In this document: piece after piece, positions 35,181 to 44,765 of the stretch
Position numbering within the stretch: position 1 is the stretch's first letter
How the letters are laid out: each line of letters begins with the position of its first letter
NCBI RefSeq assembly: GCF_007991755.1
Contig: NZ_BJYY01000012.1
Coordinates: forward strand, 222,880-286,879
Direction: 5' to 3'
Length of the DNA: 64,000 bases
Origin: Cellulomonas aerilata
GTDB lineage: Bacteria; Actinomycetota; Actinomycetes; Actinomycetales; Cellulomonadaceae
Translations under genes and position numbers: made by a program
Notes under the pieces: model-generated
The model's input: only the letters and a program-made list of their open reading frames with translations
What the model was told of the DNA's origin: nothing
Databases searched by the model: none

Positions 35181-36245
35181 TCAGCCCGCAGCAGCGGACG
35201 CGACCCGCAGCACGGCCCGTTCGATCGCGAACACCGGGTCGCGACCGGCGCCCTTGACCTCCGCGTCGGCCTGGGCGACCGCGGTGATGGCCGCCGCGAG
35301 CGCCTCGGGCGTCCAGTGGGCGAGGTCCCTGCGCGCCCGGTCGAGCTGCCACGGAGCCAGGCCGAGGTCCCGGCTGGGGCCCGACCCCCGTCCCCGGCTG
35401 GCGGCGACCTTCGCGAGCACGCGCAGCTTCGCGGCGAGCGCTGCGACGAGCGGCACCGGGTCGGCCCCCGTGGCCAGGGCGTGGCGCAGCAGGGCGACCG
35501 CCTGACCCGTCTGCCCCGCGATCGCGGCGTCGGCGACGCGGAACCCTGTCGCCTCGATCCGGCCGCCGTAGTACCGGGAGACCGCGTCGGCACCGATGAG
35601 GCCGGACGTGTCCGCCACGAGCTGGGCGCATGCCGCAGCCAGCTCCCGCAGGTCCGCACCGACGGCCTCGACCAGCGCGCGGACGCCGGCGGCGTCCGCA
35701 CGCCGGCCGGCCCTGCGCAGCTCGGCCGTGGCGAAGGCCACCTTGTCCGCGTCCTTCTTGATCGGCTCGCACAGCACCACGGGTGCACCGGACGCCTTCA
35801 CCGCGTCCAGCAGCTTCTTCCCGCGCTGCCCGCCGCCGTGCTGGAGCACCAGGACGACGTCGTCCGCGGGCGCTCCCAGGTAGGTCAGCGCATCGGTCAT
35901 CAGCTCGTCGGTGCCCTGCTCGACGCCCTCGACGACGACGACGCGCGCCTCGCCGAACAGGGACGGGCTGGTGACGACCCCCAGGCTGCCGCCGCTGTAG
36001 CCGGCGCCGTCGAGCCGGGTGACCTCGACGTCCGGGTCGCGCTCCTTGGCGCCGGCCACCACGGCCGCGACGGCGCGCTCGGCCAGGAGGCCCTCCGAGC
36101 CGGTCACCAGGACGACCGGGGCCGGCTCGGCCTCGTCCCACGCCAGCGGAGGTCGCGCGGCTGCCCGGCCGGACCCCGTGCGGGTGGGCCCCGACCGGTC
36201 GGCCGTCGCAGTCGAGGCGGAGGGTCGTCGAGCGGTGGGCGGCAC
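35181..36245 (-). CDS. holA: DNA polymerase III subunit delta
   Basis: About 354 residues. After a basic disordered N-terminus, the HolA core begins at PLAWDEAEPAPVVLVTGSEG and shows SLFGEARVVVVEG and the clamp-loader helical C-terminus. It opens the sliding clamp during replication. I use the GTG at 36245. An ATG at 36296 would overlap the comEC stop as ATGA and is a serious alternative because it implies translational coupling. It lies downstream of comEA-comEC in the conserved order. Confidence 0.92.
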   Translation of the reverse strand: MPPTARRPSASTATADRSGPTRTGSGRAAARPPLAWDEAEPAPVVLVTGSEGLLAERAVAAVVAGAKERDPDVEVTRLDGAGYSGGSLGVVTSPSLFGEARVVVVEGVEQGTDELMTDALTYLGAPADDVVLVLQHGGGQRGKKLLDAVKASGAPVVLCEPIKKDADKVAFATAELRRAGRRADAAGVRALVEAVGADLRELAAACAQLVADTSGLIGADAVSRYYGGRIEATGFRVADAAIAGQTGQAVALLRHALATGADPVPLVAALAAKLRVLAKVAASRGRGSGPSRDLGLAPWQLDRARRDLAHWTPEALAAAITAVAQADAEVKGAGRDPVFAIERAVLRVASAAAG

Positions 36246-36292
36246 GGGCCAAGCCTGCCACGGGTGACCCACGGGCCCGTCGGGCACGGCTC

Positions 36293-37831
36293 TCATGGTG
36301 GGACGGCGCCCCGGCCGAGCCGCACCACCGCCAGCACCACCCCGGCCGTGGAGACCGCCAGCAGGACCGGGCCCCACGGTGGACCCGGCCACGGCACCTG
36401 GGCCGCGGGCAGGCCGGCGAGGAGTCGTGCGACGGACGCGACCCACCACGTCGCCCAGCCGGCGCCGTGGGCCAGGAGCTCGCCGGCTGCGGGCCACCAC
36501 GGCGCAGCGAGCGCCGCCAGCACGCCCAGGACCGTCGCCGGGGCGACCGCGGGCGCCACCAGGACGTTCGCGGGCACGGCGTACGTCGCGAGTGCGGGCG
36601 CGAGCACCACGACGACCGGCCCGCACGCGAGCTGCGCCGCGAGGGGGACGGCCACGACGCGGGCGCCCGGGCTCGCCGGGTCGGCCCGGACCAGAGCCGA
36701 CAGCCCGGCGGCGAGCGGCCGGGTGAGCAGCACGATGCCGGCGGTGGCGACCACGGACAGCGTGAAGCCGATGCTGGTGGCCAGCCACGGGTCGAGGACG
36801 AGCAGGGTCAGCACCGTGGCGGCCAGCGCCGGGACCGCCCGCGCGGGACGGCCCAGGACCAGCGCGGACACCCCGACTGCCCCCATGGCGGCGGCGCGCA
36901 GCACGCTGGGCGTCGGGTGGACGAGCGCCACGAAGCCGGCCATCGCGACGGCCAGCGTGGCGGCCCGCGCCGCGCGGGGCAGACCCGCCATCGCCGCGAG
37001 CACCAGGACCCCGGCACCGACGATGGTGAAGTGGGCGCCGGACACCGCCGTGAGGTGCGTGAGCCCGACGGCCCGCATCGCCTCGTCGAGGTCGGCCGGG
37101 ATCCTCGACGTGTCCCCGATCGCTGCTCCGGGCACGAGGCCGCGCTGGTCCGGTGGGAGCCCGTCCGACACGGCAAGGAGCCCCCGGCGGAACCGTTCCA
37201 CCCCCCGGTGGAGCGCGGCGGGAGGCGACAGCGCCCGTGGGGGTCCGCGGACGACCAGGACGGCGACCACCCGGTCCCCGGCCCCGCTGCGCTCCAGGGT
37301 CCCGAGCGCCTCGACGCGCGCGCCGTACCGCACACCTGCCCACGCCGGACCGGCCAGCACCAGCACCGGTGCGGCGACCGGCTCCGCCCGGTCGCGGCGG
37401 ACCACCTGGTCGACCCGGAGATCGACCCGGTACCGCTCCCGCGCGGACCACGGCACGGCCGAGCGCAGCCGAGCCGGCTCCGACGCGACCGTGCCGACCA
37501 CGCGGACCGTGGCGCCCGCGGACGCCAGGTCGGCGATCGGCCCCGCGTCCCGCACGGTCCGCTGGCTCCCGGCCGACACGACCGCCGCCGCACACACCAC
37601 GAGGATCAGCACGACGTGCCCGCGGGCGCGGGCGGGTGCGGCGGACCACCACCGCGGCACCGGGGCGGCGGGTCGTCTGTGCGGCCGTGCGACGACGACG
37701 ACCGCCACGGCGGCGGCGGCGGCGAGCGTGGGGACCGCCGTCCCCGGCGGCAGGCGGACCCCCACGAGGCTCGCCGCCCAGCACGCGAGCGCGGCCGGGA
37801 CCAGCCGGAGGTCGGTGACGGGTGGCCGCAC
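36293..37831 (-). CDS. comEC: ComEC-type competence membrane protein lacking the nuclease domain
   Basis: About 512 residues, mostly membrane helices. An N-terminal OB-like DUF4131 region (about 110-200) precedes the Competence domain with GAAIGDTSRIPADL, MRAVGLTHLTAVSGAHFTI and HPTPSVLRAA. It should form the channel for single-stranded DNA uptake. Full-length ComEC usually carries a C-terminal metallo-beta-lactamase domain of 250 or more residues; here the protein stops after the last helix and holA follows at once. The GTG start lies two bases after the comEA stop. Confidence 0.88.
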   Translation of the reverse strand: MRPPVTDLRLVPAALACWAASLVGVRLPPGTAVPTLAAAAAVAVVVVARPHRRPAAPVPRWWSAAPARARGHVVLILVVCAAAVVSAGSQRTVRDAGPIADLASAGATVRVVGTVASEPARLRSAVPWSARERYRVDLRVDQVVRRDRAEPVAAPVLVLAGPAWAGVRYGARVEALGTLERSGAGDRVVAVLVVRGPPRALSPPAALHRGVERFRRGLLAVSDGLPPDQRGLVPGAAIGDTSRIPADLDEAMRAVGLTHLTAVSGAHFTIVGAGVLVLAAMAGLPRAARAATLAVAMAGFVALVHPTPSVLRAAAMGAVGVSALVLGRPARAVPALAATVLTLLVLDPWLATSIGFTLSVVATAGIVLLTRPLAAGLSALVRADPASPGARVVAVPLAAQLACGPVVVVLAPALATYAVPANVLVAPAVAPATVLGVLAALAAPWWPAAGELLAHGAGWATWWVASVARLLAGLPAAQVPWPGPPWGPVLLAVSTAGVVLAVVRLGRGAVPP

Positions 37832-37833
37832 GG

Positions 37834-39303
37834 TCAGACCCGGACCATGGTCCGCAGCCGGCCCAGCAGCGTGTCGCCGATCCCGGCCACCTCGCCGAGC
37901 TCCTCCACGTCCCGGAACGGTCCGTGCTCCGTCCGCCACTCGAGGATGCGCTGGGCGAGGACCGGTCCGATGCCGGGCAGCCCGTCCAGCTCGGCCGCTC
38001 CGGCGGTGTTGAGGTCCACCGGTCCGGTCGCCGCCGTCCCGCCGGAGGCGGCGCCCGGGCCCCCGCCGGCACCCTCGACCGCCGGCACGGGGGCGTCGCC
38101 CGGCGCCGGTACGACGACCTGCTCCCCGTCGACGAGCACCCGTGCCAGGTTGACGCCCGACAGGTCGGCCGTCGGGGTCGCTCCGCCGGCTGCCGCGAGA
38201 GCGTCACCGACCCGGGCGCCCACCGGCAGGTCGACCACCCCCGGGGTGCTCACCTGCCCCACCACGTGCACCACCACGCGCGCGGTCGGCGCCGGGGCGG
38301 GGACGGCGCCGGACCCTCCTGCCGGAGAGGGCGACGGGCCGCCGTCCGCGCTGCCGGGGGCCGGTGCCGGTGGGACCTCGGCGTCGGCCGCCACGACGTC
38401 GGGCGTGCCGTCGTCACCCGGCCGCGCGGCGCCCACGGCGCTCGCCGCGGCACTCGCCGGCGGCGGGACCGTGCGGGGCACCTCGGCCGTCGCCCGCAGG
38501 ACGACGCCTGCGGTGAGCACGGCGACGGCGACACCCGCCACGACCGCATGGCGGACGCCGAGGAACCATCGACGCCGCGCCGGCCGGGCACCCTCGGCGG
38601 CGTGGTCCAGCGGGTGGCCGTGGCGCCGGCCGTACTCGTCGGCCACCTCCGCGAGCGCCTCCCGACGCATGCGTTCGACCACGTCACGGACGTCGCCCTC
38701 ACGGTGGGGGCGATCGACCGTCGCGGCGGGCGGCGGCGAGGACCGGACCGGTCCACGGGTGGCCGTCGGGCCGCGGTCGGCGCGGGACGCGACGTCGTAG
38801 GCCGGTGGCTCCGCCGGCACGGCGACCGGGAGCCACGCCGCACCGGCGTCGTCGGACGGCGGTGGCTCCACCCGCACGGTGCCCGTACCCGCGTCCGTGG
38901 CGGGCGCCTGGTGCCGGCCTCGGCGCCGCGCGCGAGGCGTGGCCGGCTCGGGCCGGGCCGCGTCGCCCCGACCGTCCCGGACCTGCTCGACGGGGTGTCG
39001 GACCGGTTTCCCGTACTCCGCCTCAGCCTCGGCGTCCTCGGAGGTCGGCACCCGCCCGGCGAAGCCTGGCGCGGTCGTGACGGCAGCAGGACCGGGCGGC
39101 TCGGGCGGCTCGGGGAGCCACCAGGGAGCAGGGCCCGGCCGCTGGACCTGCGCGCGGGGGCCTCCCCGGTGCTCCTCGCCGTCCACCCGCGCGTCCGCGA
39201 GGCCCTCGGACGCCGCCCCTCCCGGCGCAGCGGATCCGGGCCGGGCCACCGCGTGCAGGCGGTCGCGCGAGAGGCTGCGCAGCGCGTCGTCGGACCGGGG
39301 CAT
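37834..39303 (-). CDS. comEA: ComEA-type DNA-binding competence protein
   Basis: A 489-residue protein. A long basic and acidic disordered cytoplasmic region (1-240) precedes one membrane helix (about 250-272). An SLBB domain (VVVHVVGQVSTPGVVDL) and two helix-hairpin-helix motifs at the C-terminus (VDLNTAGAAELDGLPGIGP) are outside the membrane and bind DNA. It is translationally coupled to comEC. An ACGCTA on the plus strand (TAGCGT in gene sense) eight bases upstream suggests a leaderless message. The 240-residue cytoplasmic extension is unusually long for ComEA. Confidence 0.92.
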   Translation of the reverse strand: MPRSDDALRSLSRDRLHAVARPGSAAPGGAASEGLADARVDGEEHRGGPRAQVQRPGPAPWWLPEPPEPPGPAAVTTAPGFAGRVPTSEDAEAEAEYGKPVRHPVEQVRDGRGDAARPEPATPRARRRGRHQAPATDAGTGTVRVEPPPSDDAGAAWLPVAVPAEPPAYDVASRADRGPTATRGPVRSSPPPAATVDRPHREGDVRDVVERMRREALAEVADEYGRRHGHPLDHAAEGARPARRRWFLGVRHAVVAGVAVAVLTAGVVLRATAEVPRTVPPPASAAASAVGAARPGDDGTPDVVAADAEVPPAPAPGSADGGPSPSPAGGSGAVPAPAPTARVVVHVVGQVSTPGVVDLPVGARVGDALAAAGGATPTADLSGVNLARVLVDGEQVVVPAPGDAPVPAVEGAGGGPGAASGGTAATGPVDLNTAGAAELDGLPGIGPVLAQRILEWRTEHGPFRDVEELGEVAGIGDTLLGRLRTMVRV

Positions 39304-39424
39304 GCCTGCGGACGCTACGAGCGCACGACGGCCCGCTCCCCTCCCGCCCTCGCCGGTGGGGGACGGCGGCCCGCGCCGGCGGCCTGGGGACGGGACGGCA
39401 CGGGCGCGAACGGGTCCGGCCGGG

Positions 39425-40453
39425 TCAGTCGCCGGCGACCACCACGCCGAGCAGCCCGGGACCGGCGTGGGCGCCGACGACCGCGCTCACCTCGGACACC
39501 ATGACCGCACCGGGCCTGAGCCCGCATCGTGCGAGCACCTCGGCCGCCAGGGAGTCGGCGACCTCGGGCTGCCCCAGGTGATGGACCGCGACCCGCGCCG
39601 ACGCCCGACCGGCGACCTGCTCCACCGCGAGCGCGACCAGGCGCTCGCGAGCCGCGCGGCGGGTGCGCACCTTCCCGGCCACGTCGACGCGCCCGTCGCG
39701 CACCGCCAGGAGGGGCCGCATGCCGAGCAGCGTGCCGACCGCGGCAGCAGCCGCACCGATCCGGCCACCTCGGCGCAGGTGCTCCAGGGAGTCGACGAGG
39801 AAGAGCGCGGACGTCGCAGCGGCGACCCCGCGGGCCCGGCCCGCCACCGCCGCGCCGTCCACGCCGGCCCGGCCCGCCACCGCCGCGCCGTCCACGCCGG
39901 CCCGGCCCGGCACGGGCGCGCCGTCCACGCCGACCGGGACCGCGGCCCCGTCGCCGTCGACCGCCGCCTCCGCCGCCTCGGCCACCTGGGCCGCCTCCGC
40001 CGCCGCCAGGGCCGCGAACCCGAGCCCCATGGCGACGGACCGCGAGTCGACGACGTGCACGGGCACCGGCGCCGCGGCGGCGGCGAGCTCGGCCGCGCGC
40101 ACCGTCCCGGACAGCTCGCCGGACAGGTGCACGGACACCACCTCGCGGGCGCCGCGGTCGGCCGCGCGCGCGTACGCCTCGGCGAAGGCGGCCGGCGGCG
40201 GCTGCGACGTGGTCACCCGGGTGCCGGACGTCAGCGCCTCCAGCAGGTCGCCGGCCGGGAGGTCGACACCCTCCCGGTAGCGCGCGTCGCCGATCGCGAC
40301 CTCGAGGGCGACGACCTCGATCCCCCACCGCTCGGCGAGCCCGGGCGGCAGGGACGCCGTCGAGTCGGTCACGACCACGACGCGCGGGGACACCGGCTCC
40401 GGACCCGGCCCGCCGACCTCCGGCCCGCCGGACGCGTCCCGCCGCGGCACCAC
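39425..40453 (-). CDS. DegV-family fatty-acid-binding protein
   Basis: About 342 residues. The DegV N-domain (VVVVTDSTASLPPGLAERWGI), the TSQPPP loop and the SVHLSGELSGT motif are present; these bind the acyl chain and carboxylate of a fatty acid, as for FakB. The domain is interrupted at about residues 175-215 by a Val-Asp-Gly-Ala repeat. The GTG at 40453 lies three bases after the leuS stop; GTG 40393 would start directly at the conserved domain and is an alternative. Co-transcription with leuS is likely. Confidence 0.88.
   Translation of the reverse strand: MVPRRDASGGPEVGGPGPEPVSPRVVVVTDSTASLPPGLAERWGIEVVALEVAIGDARYREGVDLPAGDLLEALTSGTRVTTSQPPPAAFAEAYARAADRGAREVVSVHLSGELSGTVRAAELAAAAAPVPVHVVDSRSVAMGLGFAALAAAEAAQVAEAAEAAVDGDGAAVPVGVDGAPVPGRAGVDGAAVAGRAGVDGAAVAGRARGVAAATSALFLVDSLEHLRRGGRIGAAAAAVGTLLGMRPLLAVRDGRVDVAGKVRTRRAARERLVALAVEQVAGRASARVAVHHLGQPEVADSLAAEVLARCGLRPGAVMVSEVSAVVGAHAGPGLLGVVVAGD
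39835..39933 (-). repeat. Three 33-bp in-frame repeats inside the DegV gene
   Basis: Three near-identical 33-base units encode the 11-residue repeat VDGAAVAGRAG (first copy VDGAPVPGRAG). They form a flexible insertion in the middle of the DegV protein. Confidence 0.8.
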
Positions 40454-40456
40454 CGG

Positions 40457-43372
40457 TCAGGCCGGGACGACGTTGACGAGCCTGGGCGCGCGCACGATGA
40501 CCGTCCGCACCCCCCGCCCGTCCAGCGCCCGCTGCACCCCGGCGTCGGCCAGGGCGAGCTCGCGCAGGTCGTCGTCGGACACCGACGGCGACACCTCCAC
40601 GCGACCGCGCACCTTGCCCTGCACCTGCAGCACGCAGGTGACCGTGTCCTCGACGAGGTGCTGCGGGTCGGCCACCGGGAACGGCTCGTGCGCGAGCGAC
40701 CCCTCGTGACCCAGCCGGGACCACAGCTCCTCGGCGATGTGCGGGGCGACCGGCGCCACCATGAGCACCAGCGGCTCGACGACGGCCCGCGGCGCGGCGG
40801 GCAGCGACGTCAGGTGGTTGTTCAGCACGATGAGCTTGGCGATGGCGGTGTTGATCCGCATCGCCTCCATCTCCACCCGGACGTCGGCGATCGTGCGGTG
40901 CAGCAGGCGCAGCGTCGCGGGGGACGGGGCGTCGTCGGACACCACGAGGGCGCCGGTGGCCTCGTCGACCGCGTTGCGCCACAGCCGCTGCAGGAAGCGC
41001 TGAGACCCCACGACCGCGCGCGTCTCCCACGGGCGGGAGAGGTCCAGCGGGCCCATCGACATCTCGTAGACCCGGAAGGTGTCGGCGCCGTACGCCTCGT
41101 ACATGTCGTCGGGCGTGACGACGTTCTTCAGCGACTTGCCCATCTTCCCGTACTCGCGGAACACCTCCTGGCCGTCCCACGCGTACGTCACCGTCCCGTC
41201 GGCCGCCGTCGACTCGACCACCTCGGCGGCCGGGACGTGCTGGCCGCGCGCGTCCGCGTACGCGTAGGCCTGGATGTACCCCTGGTTGAACAGCCGGCGG
41301 AACGGCTCGACGCTCGAGACGTGGCCCAGGTCGTGCAGGACCTTGTGCCAGAAGCGGGCGTACAGCAGGTGCAGGACGGCGTGCTCGACCCCGCCCACGT
41401 ACAGGTCGACCCCGCCGGACGCGCCCGCGGCCGCGTTGTGACCCGGACCCATCCAGTAGGCCTCGAGGGCCGGGTCCACGACGACGTCGCGCGACGTCGG
41501 GTCCAGGTAGTTGAGGTAGTACCAGCACGACCCGGCCCAGTTGGGCATCGTGTTGGTGTCGCGCCGGTAGGTGCGCGGCCCGTCCCCCAGGTCGAGGATG
41601 ACGTCGACCCAGTCCTGGTTGCGGCCCAGCGGCGGCTCCGGGGACGACTGCGCGTCCTCCGGGTCGAAGGTGCGCGGGGAGTAGTCGGGCACCTCGGGCA
41701 GCTCGACCGGCAGCATGTCCTCGGGCAGCGCGAGCGGCATGTCGTCCTCGTCGTAGACCACGGGGAACGGCTCCCCCCAGTACCGCTGGCGGCTGAACAG
41801 CCAGTCCCGCAGGCGGTACGTGACCGTGCCGGTGCCGATCCCGCGGCCCTCCAGCCACCCGACGACCGCCCGCTTGGCCTCGGCGACGCCCAGCCCGTCC
41901 AGGCTGATCTCGTCGTTGGCGGAGTTGACGATCCGGCCGTCACCGGTCCACGCGCCGCCCGTCCAGCCCTCGGGCGGCTCGACGGTGTGGACGACCGGCA
42001 GCTCGAACGCCTGGGCGAACGCGAAGTCGCGCTCGTCCCCGCCGGGCACGGCCATGATCGCGCCGGTGCCGTAGCCCATCAGCACGTAGTCGGCGGTGAA
42101 GACCGGCAGCGGCACGCCGGTCACCGGGTTGACGGCGAGGTGCCCGGTGAAGACGCCGGTCTTGCGGCCGGCGTCGGCCTGGCGCTCGACGGCGGTCTTG
42201 CCGGCGGCCTCCGCACGGTAGGCAGCGACGGCGGCCGACGGCGTCCGGTGGCCGCCGGTCCAGGTCGCGTGCGTGCCGTCCGGCCATCCGGCCGGGACCT
42301 CGTCCAGCAGCGGGTGCTCCGGGGAGACGACCATGAACGTGGCGCCGAACAGCGTGTCGGGACGGGTGGTGAAGACCTCGATCTCCTCCCCGCCCAGCAC
42401 CGCGAAGCGGACCTGCGCCCCCTCGGAGCGTCCGATCCAGTTCCGCTGCATCGCACGGACCTTCTCCGGCCAGTCGATCAGGTCCAGGTCGTCGATCAGG
42501 CGGTCCGCATAGGCGGTGATCCGCATGTTCCACTGCCGCAGGTTGCGCTTGAAGACCGGGAAGTTGCCGCGCTCGGAGCGGCCGTCGACCGTGACCTCCT
42601 CGTTCGCCAGCACGGTCCCCAGGCCCGGGCACCAGTTGACCGGCGTCTCCGAGACGTACGCCAGCCGCTGCGCGTCCACCACGCGCCGGCGCTCGACGGC
42701 GTCCAGGTCGGCCCAGGGGCGCCCGTCGGGGGTGGGACGCGCGCCGGACTCGTACAGCGCCTCGAGCTCGGCGACGGGGCGCGCCTGGCCCAGACCACCG
42801 TCGGGGCGGACCGCCTCGGCGTCGTACCAGGAGCCGAACACCCGCAGGAAGATCCACTGCGTCCAGCGCACGTACTGGGCGTCGGTGGTGGCGAAGGTCC
42901 GGCGGGGGTCGTGCCCCAGGCCCAGCCGCCGCAGCTGGCGGCGCATGTTGGCGATGTTGGCCTCGGTCGTGACCCGCGGGTGCTGCCCGGTCTGGACGGC
43001 GTACTGCTCGGCGGGCAGTCCGAAGGCGTCGTACCCGAGGGCGTGCAGCACGTTGTCGCCGCACATGCGCCGGTAGCGCCCCACGACGTCGGTCGCGATG
43101 TACCCCAGCGGGTGGCCGACGTGCAGGCCCGCGCCGGAGGGGTAGGGGAACATGTCCATGACGAAGAACGTCGAGGCGTCGGGGTCGGCGTGCCGGCCCG
43201 CCCCGTCGGTCAGCGGGCCCGTCGGGTTCGGCGCGGCGAACGTCCCCAGCGCGTCCCAGCGGTCCTGCCAGCGCTGCTCGAGCTCGCTCGCGAGGGCGGC
43301 GGTGTACCGGAAGCGGACGTCGCCCTGCGGCGCGTCGTCGATCGAGGTGGCGGGGGCGTCCGGCGAAGTCAC
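40457..43372 (-). CDS. leuS: Leucyl-tRNA synthetase
   Basis: A 971-residue class I synthetase. The HIGH motif is HVGH (84-87), the KMSKS motif is KMGKS at about 743, and the CP1 editing domain ([14 protein letters not shown]) is present. It charges tRNA-Leu. The GTG start at 43372 has no ribosome site but is preceded, after six bases, by TAACCT (43379-43384), which suggests a leaderless message. DegV follows. Confidence 0.97.
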   Translation of the reverse strand: MTSPDAPATSIDDAPQGDVRFRYTAALASELEQRWQDRWDALGTFAAPNPTGPLTDGAGRHADPDASTFFVMDMFPYPSGAGLHVGHPLGYIATDVVGRYRRMCGDNVLHALGYDAFGLPAEQYAVQTGQHPRVTTEANIANMRRQLRRLGLGHDPRRTFATTDAQYVRWTQWIFLRVFGSWYDAEAVRPDGGLGQARPVAELEALYESGARPTPDGRPWADLDAVERRRVVDAQRLAYVSETPVNWCPGLGTVLANEEVTVDGRSERGNFPVFKRNLRQWNMRITAYADRLIDDLDLIDWPEKVRAMQRNWIGRSEGAQVRFAVLGGEEIEVFTTRPDTLFGATFMVVSPEHPLLDEVPAGWPDGTHATWTGGHRTPSAAVAAYRAEAAGKTAVERQADAGRKTGVFTGHLAVNPVTGVPLPVFTADYVLMGYGTGAIMAVPGGDERDFAFAQAFELPVVHTVEPPEGWTGGAWTGDGRIVNSANDEISLDGLGVAEAKRAVVGWLEGRGIGTGTVTYRLRDWLFSRQRYWGEPFPVVYDEDDMPLALPEDMLPVELPEVPDYSPRTFDPEDAQSSPEPPLGRNQDWVDVILDLGDGPRTYRRDTNTMPNWAGSCWYYLNYLDPTSRDVVVDPALEAYWMGPGHNAAAGASGGVDLYVGGVEHAVLHLLYARFWHKVLHDLGHVSSVEPFRRLFNQGYIQAYAYADARGQHVPAAEVVESTAADGTVTYAWDGQEVFREYGKMGKSLKNVVTPDDMYEAYGADTFRVYEMSMGPLDLSRPWETRAVVGSQRFLQRLWRNAVDEATGALVVSDDAPSPATLRLLHRTIADVRVEMEAMRINTAIAKLIVLNNHLTSLPAAPRAVVEPLVLMVAPVAPHIAEELWSRLGHEGSLAHEPFPVADPQHLVEDTVTCVLQVQGKVRGRVEVSPSVSDDDLRELALADAGVQRALDGRGVRTVIVRAPRLVNVVPA

Positions 43373-43378
43373 CCGCCC

Positions 43379-43384
43379 AGGTTA
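43379..43384 (-). promoter_or_regulatory. -10 of a leaderless leuS transcript
   Basis: TAACCT in gene sense ends six bases before the GTG start codon, with no Shine-Dalgarno in between. Confidence 0.5.
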
Positions 43385-43528
43385 CCGGCGGGGACCGGCC
43401 CGCTCGCCCGCCGCTGCGTCGTCGTCACCCACCGCCGGACCGGCACGCGGACGGGCCGCGACGACGGACGGCGGAGCCCGGACCGGTGGCGGTCCGTGCC
43501 CCGCCGTCGGCGGTCGTGCGGGTGGGCC

Positions 43529-44620
43529 TCAGCGGGCGGAGCGCAGCTCCATGGCCAGCGGGCACTGGAACGGGTCGCGGGCGGCCAGCCCCACCTTGTT
43601 CAGGTAGCGGATGACGATGCCGTAGGACTCCATGAGCGACGTCTCGGTGTACGGGATGTCGTGGGTGGCGCAGAACTCGCGCACGATCGGCTGCACCTTG
43701 CGCAGGTTCGGCCGCGGCATGCTCGGGAACAGGTGGTGCTCGACCTGGTAGTTCAGGCCGCCCATGAACCAGTCCATGAAGCGGCCGCCCCGGACGTTGC
43801 GGCTCATGAGCACCTGGCGGCGCAGGAAGTCGACCTTCGCGCTCTTGGGGACGATCGGCATGCCCTTGTGGTTGGGGGCGAACACCGCACCCATGTAGAG
43901 GCCGAACAGCGCGAGCTGGACGCCGAGGAAGGCGAACGCCATGCCGACCGGGAGCACCCAGAACACCAGGGCCAGGTAGCCGCCGAGGCGCAGGGTGACG
44001 AAGGCCATCTCGACCGGGCGGCGCTTGACCTCGCCCTTGCCGAAGATCGTGCGCACGCCGGAGACGTGCAGGTTCAGTCCCTCGAGCAGGAGCAGGGGGA
44101 AGAACAGGTAGCCCTGGCGCGCCCGCATCCACGCGGTCGCCCCCTTCACCGGCGCGGTGAGCTCCTCGGTGTGGAAGTAGAACGCCCCGGTCTTGATGTC
44201 CGGGTCCAGCCCCACCTGGTTGGGCTTGGCGTGGTGGCGGCTGTGCTTGTGCGTCCACCAGCCGTAGCTCATGCCGGCGTAGAGGTTGGCGATGATCAGG
44301 CTCGCCCACTCGTTCATGCGGCCCGACGCGAAGATCTGCCGGTGCGCGGCGTCGTGCCCGAGGAACATGACCTGACCGAGGACCACGGCGAGCGCGGCCG
44401 CGATGGCGAGCTGCCACCACGAGGCGCCGATGAGGACGTGGGCCGTGACGAGTCCCGCCAGTGCAACGGTCAGGACCACGAAGCGGGTCCAGTAGTAGCC
44501 CGTGCGGCGGGTCATGAGACCCGCTTCCTGGACGGTGCGGGTGAGCGCGGTGAACTCGCTCACCTGGCGCTCACGGGCACGCACGGGGCGCGCGCCCTCA
44601 GTCACGGTCTCTGCGGTCAT
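43529..44620 (-). CDS. Membrane fatty acid desaturase
   Basis: A 363-residue acyl desaturase with the three diiron His boxes: HDAAH (89-93), HKHSRHH (124-130) and QVEHHLF (about 295-301), and four membrane helices in two pairs. It introduces double bonds into acyl chains, probably delta-9-type or front-end by its QVEHH box (Q in place of H). GAGGAC precedes the ATG. It is a single gene, and cold or membrane-fluidity control is likely but unseen. Confidence 0.93.
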   Translation of the reverse strand: MTAETVTEGARPVRARERQVSEFTALTRTVQEAGLMTRRTGYYWTRFVVLTVALAGLVTAHVLIGASWWQLAIAAALAVVLGQVMFLGHDAAHRQIFASGRMNEWASLIIANLYAGMSYGWWTHKHSRHHAKPNQVGLDPDIKTGAFYFHTEELTAPVKGATAWMRARQGYLFFPLLLLEGLNLHVSGVRTIFGKGEVKRRPVEMAFVTLRLGGYLALVFWVLPVGMAFAFLGVQLALFGLYMGAVFAPNHKGMPIVPKSAKVDFLRRQVLMSRNVRGGRFMDWFMGGLNYQVEHHLFPSMPRPNLRKVQPIVREFCATHDIPYTETSLMESYGIVIRYLNKVGLAARDPFQCPLAMELRSAR

Positions 44621-44765
44621 GCGGAAGTCCTCATTCTGTCGGGGGGACCCACACGGCCCGTGAGGGCGGCGGTGATCGTTGCCACAGTAACCGGCAAGCC
44701 CGGCCGTCGCCGTGTGAGACGCCTCTCGGGCGGCAGGACCGGCCGAGGTCTGCTATCCCGGGGCG

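Noticed and set aside
36293..37831. ComEC truncation by a frameshift
   Set aside because: The missing nuclease domain is not visible in any frame downstream; the next sequence is holA, so this is a real shorter gene or an old deletion.
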